Part shown: piece by piece, positions 63,238 through 64,000 of the stretch
Layout of the letters: the number at the start of each line of letters is the position of its first letter
Position numbering within the stretch: the first letter of the stretch is position 1
Assembly: GCA_028278585.1 (NCBI GenBank)
Contig: JANQEC010000067.1
Span: 1-64,000, forward strand
DNA from: Cyclobacteriaceae bacterium
GTDB taxonomy: Bacteria > Bacteroidota > Bacteroidia > Cytophagales > Cyclobacteriaceae
Direction: 5' to 3'
DNA length: 64,000 nucleotides
Program-made: the position numbers and the translations under genes
The notes under the pieces: model-generated
Told to the model about the DNA's origin: nothing
Database searches by the model: none
Seen by the model: the letters and a program-made list of their open reading frames with translations, nothing else

Positions 63238-63675
63238 TTAACCCTTCTTATTCCACCTGGGTAACTCACCATAAATGTCTACATATTTTTGTATTAACTT
63301 GTTTTCCAATATCCTTGGACAATCCTGGTATTTTTCATTATGAGTGATATACCAGTAGATGTCCAATGCTTCTATCTTCTCAAACTTTATTTGATTCGGC
63401 CATGAAATTCGCCTAGCTACTTTGCCAAACTGGTGCCCGCTTACGATTCTATCTTTGATGCCTCCAATTCCGGCACTTCTGACTATTATCTTACCATCAC
63501 TTCCGACTTTTCCAGATCTTCCTATGTATACAAGCTCAATTTTTCCATCTTTCAATGCATATACCAAATAAACACCACTTTTATCGGTCGGGGCATTACA
63601 TATCTTATTGAGATTATCACTCGCTTTGAAAAAGAAATGATCCCATTCCTGGTATTTGTTAAGCTCATCAAACAC
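63238..63675 (-). CDS. GIY-YIG domain protein
   Basis: The 145-residue protein has SGVYLVYALKDGKIELVYIGRSGKVG, in which the GIY and YIG elements are recognisable (GVY, YIG), then an Arg-bearing helix (IKDRIVSGHQFGKVARRISWP) and a late Glu (CPRILENKLIQKYVDIYG). These are the catalytic Tyr, Arg and Glu of GIY-YIG nucleases. It is compact, without a DNA-binding addition. Flanking inverted repeats suggest mobility. Confidence 0.78.
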   Translation of the reverse strand: MFDELNKYQEWDHFFFKASDNLNKICNAPTDKSGVYLVYALKDGKIELVYIGRSGKVGSDGKIIVRSAGIGGIKDRIVSGHQFGKVARRISWPNQIKFEKIEALDIYWYITHNEKYQDCPRILENKLIQKYVDIYGELPRWNKKG

Positions 63676-63729
63676 AATTCGAAATCACATGAAAGCAGTT
63701 AAATAATCATCTAATCTATTTAACTATTC

Positions 63730-63745
63730 AACTATTTAACCAATT
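63730..63745 (-). repeat. Right arm of a 16-bp inverted repeat flanking the GIY-YIG gene
   Basis: AACTATTTAACCAATT is the exact reverse complement of 63198-63213. On the minus strand this tract starts right at the stop codon of the symporter gene and continues as short degenerate tandem words. Confidence 0.75.
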
Positions 63746-63751
63746 AACTAA

Positions 63752-64000
63752 TCAACTTTTAGTCAATTCTCCTTCCGTTCCGGCAACAAGCGTTGCCACA
63801 GTAGCATCTCCGGTTACATTTACAACAGTACGACACATGTCAAGCGGTCTGTCGACCGGGAAAATAATCGCCATCCACGCTGGATTCAATCCTACTGATT
63901 GTAGCACAATGATTAACATCACAAGTCCTGCGCTTGGAACTGCAGCAGACCCAATGGATGCTAAAGTTGCGGTCAATACAATAACCAATTGTTGAGTAAA
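63752..64000 (-). CDS. Dicarboxylate/amino-acid:cation symporter (DAACS), partial
   Basis: The gene runs off the right edge; only about 82 C-terminal residues are visible, as the reading frame continues upstream of the Met in the track ([25 protein letters not shown]). The signature [28 protein letters not shown] and [25 protein letters not shown] match the last helices and substrate-binding end of GltP/DctA-type transporters. It imports glutamate, aspartate or C4-dicarboxylates with H+ or Na+. Confidence 0.9.
   Translation of the reverse strand, partial: FTQQLVIVLTATLASIGSAAVPSAGLVMLIIVLQSVGLNPAWMAIIFPVDRPLDMCRTVVNVTGDATVATLVAGTEGELTKS

Noticed and set aside
1-64000. CRISPR arrays, tRNA, rRNA and IS elements
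   Set aside because: Read through both strands; no repeat-spacer array, no recognisable tRNA or rRNA sequence and no transposase ORF were seen.

Overview
The window reads as the chromosome of a member of the Bacteroidota, most likely a free-living aerobic (probably marine) Cytophagales-type bacterium. Grounds: a fused SecDF, TPR sensors with a C-terminal LuxR-type helix-turn-helix, LytTR two-component pairs, lipoproteins with late cysteines, weak Shine-Dalgarno sequences with several TTG/GTG starts, and recurrent promoters of the Bacteroidota type (TTTG, about 19 bases, TAnnTTTG). The assignment is inference. No rRNA, tRNA, CRISPR array or insertion sequence was seen.

Layout. 1-3.4 kb: end of a glycine-cleavage gene (gcvT, cut by the window edge), a TPR/LuxR membrane regulator and exonuclease III. 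3.6-10.1 kb: a molybdenum-cofactor operon moaD-moaE-moaA-moaC-ankyrin protein-mobA-moeB/rhodanese-TSUP exporter-moeA. 10.1-10.7 kb: a HicAB toxin-antitoxin pair that sits next to what looks like a duplicated scrap of the moeA 3' end. 10.8-13.4 kb: a deaminase, an FMN split-barrel protein, a DsrE-like protein and a TetR regulator with two near-identical palindromic operators. 13.4-20.5 kb: a second molybdenum block (MocA-like, XdhC, NifS-like desulfurase) divergent from a two-subunit Tat-exported molybdenum hydroxylase and a membrane-bound AraC regulator with a metal-binding-like Cys cluster.

20.6-28.1 kb: a TolB-like protein, a serine beta-lactamase-like hydrolase, and then the most unusual locus: a tight operon in which a Rieske-glutamate-synthase-like flavoprotein and a Rieske-ThDP enzyme flank a CPA1 sodium/proton antiporter. 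28.5-31.2 kb: a signalling cassette (receiver, HAMP kinase, GAF protein with a phospho-acceptor helix but no ATPase domain). 31.2-37.8 kb: proline catabolism (P5C dehydrogenase), VOC protein, HAD phosphatase, ArsR regulator, M19 dipeptidase. 37.8-42 kb: kynurenine/3-hydroxyanthranilate genes in two divergent pairs. 42-49.4 kb: esterase, LytS/LytR pair, two small unknowns, MltF-like transglycosylase, DXS.

49.5-59 kb: housekeeping genes scpA, ndk, nrnA-like, two FKBP lipoproteins, rdgB, a uridine-kinase-like gene, secDF. 59.2-64 kb: acylphosphatase, YCII lipoprotein, a possible sulfur-oxidation group (two exported DsrE-like proteins and a TsdA-like dihaem cytochrome c), Nfu, a GIY-YIG protein bracketed by a 16-bp inverted repeat, and the C-terminal end of a dicarboxylate/amino-acid symporter cut by the window edge.

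How it fits together: the Moco operon supplies cofactor; MocA, XdhC and the desulfurase would mature it to the sulfurated cytosine-dinucleotide form used by the neighbouring molybdenum hydroxylase. Several genes (TSUP, rhodanese domain, desulfurase, DsrE-like proteins, TsdA) point to active handling of inorganic sulfur.
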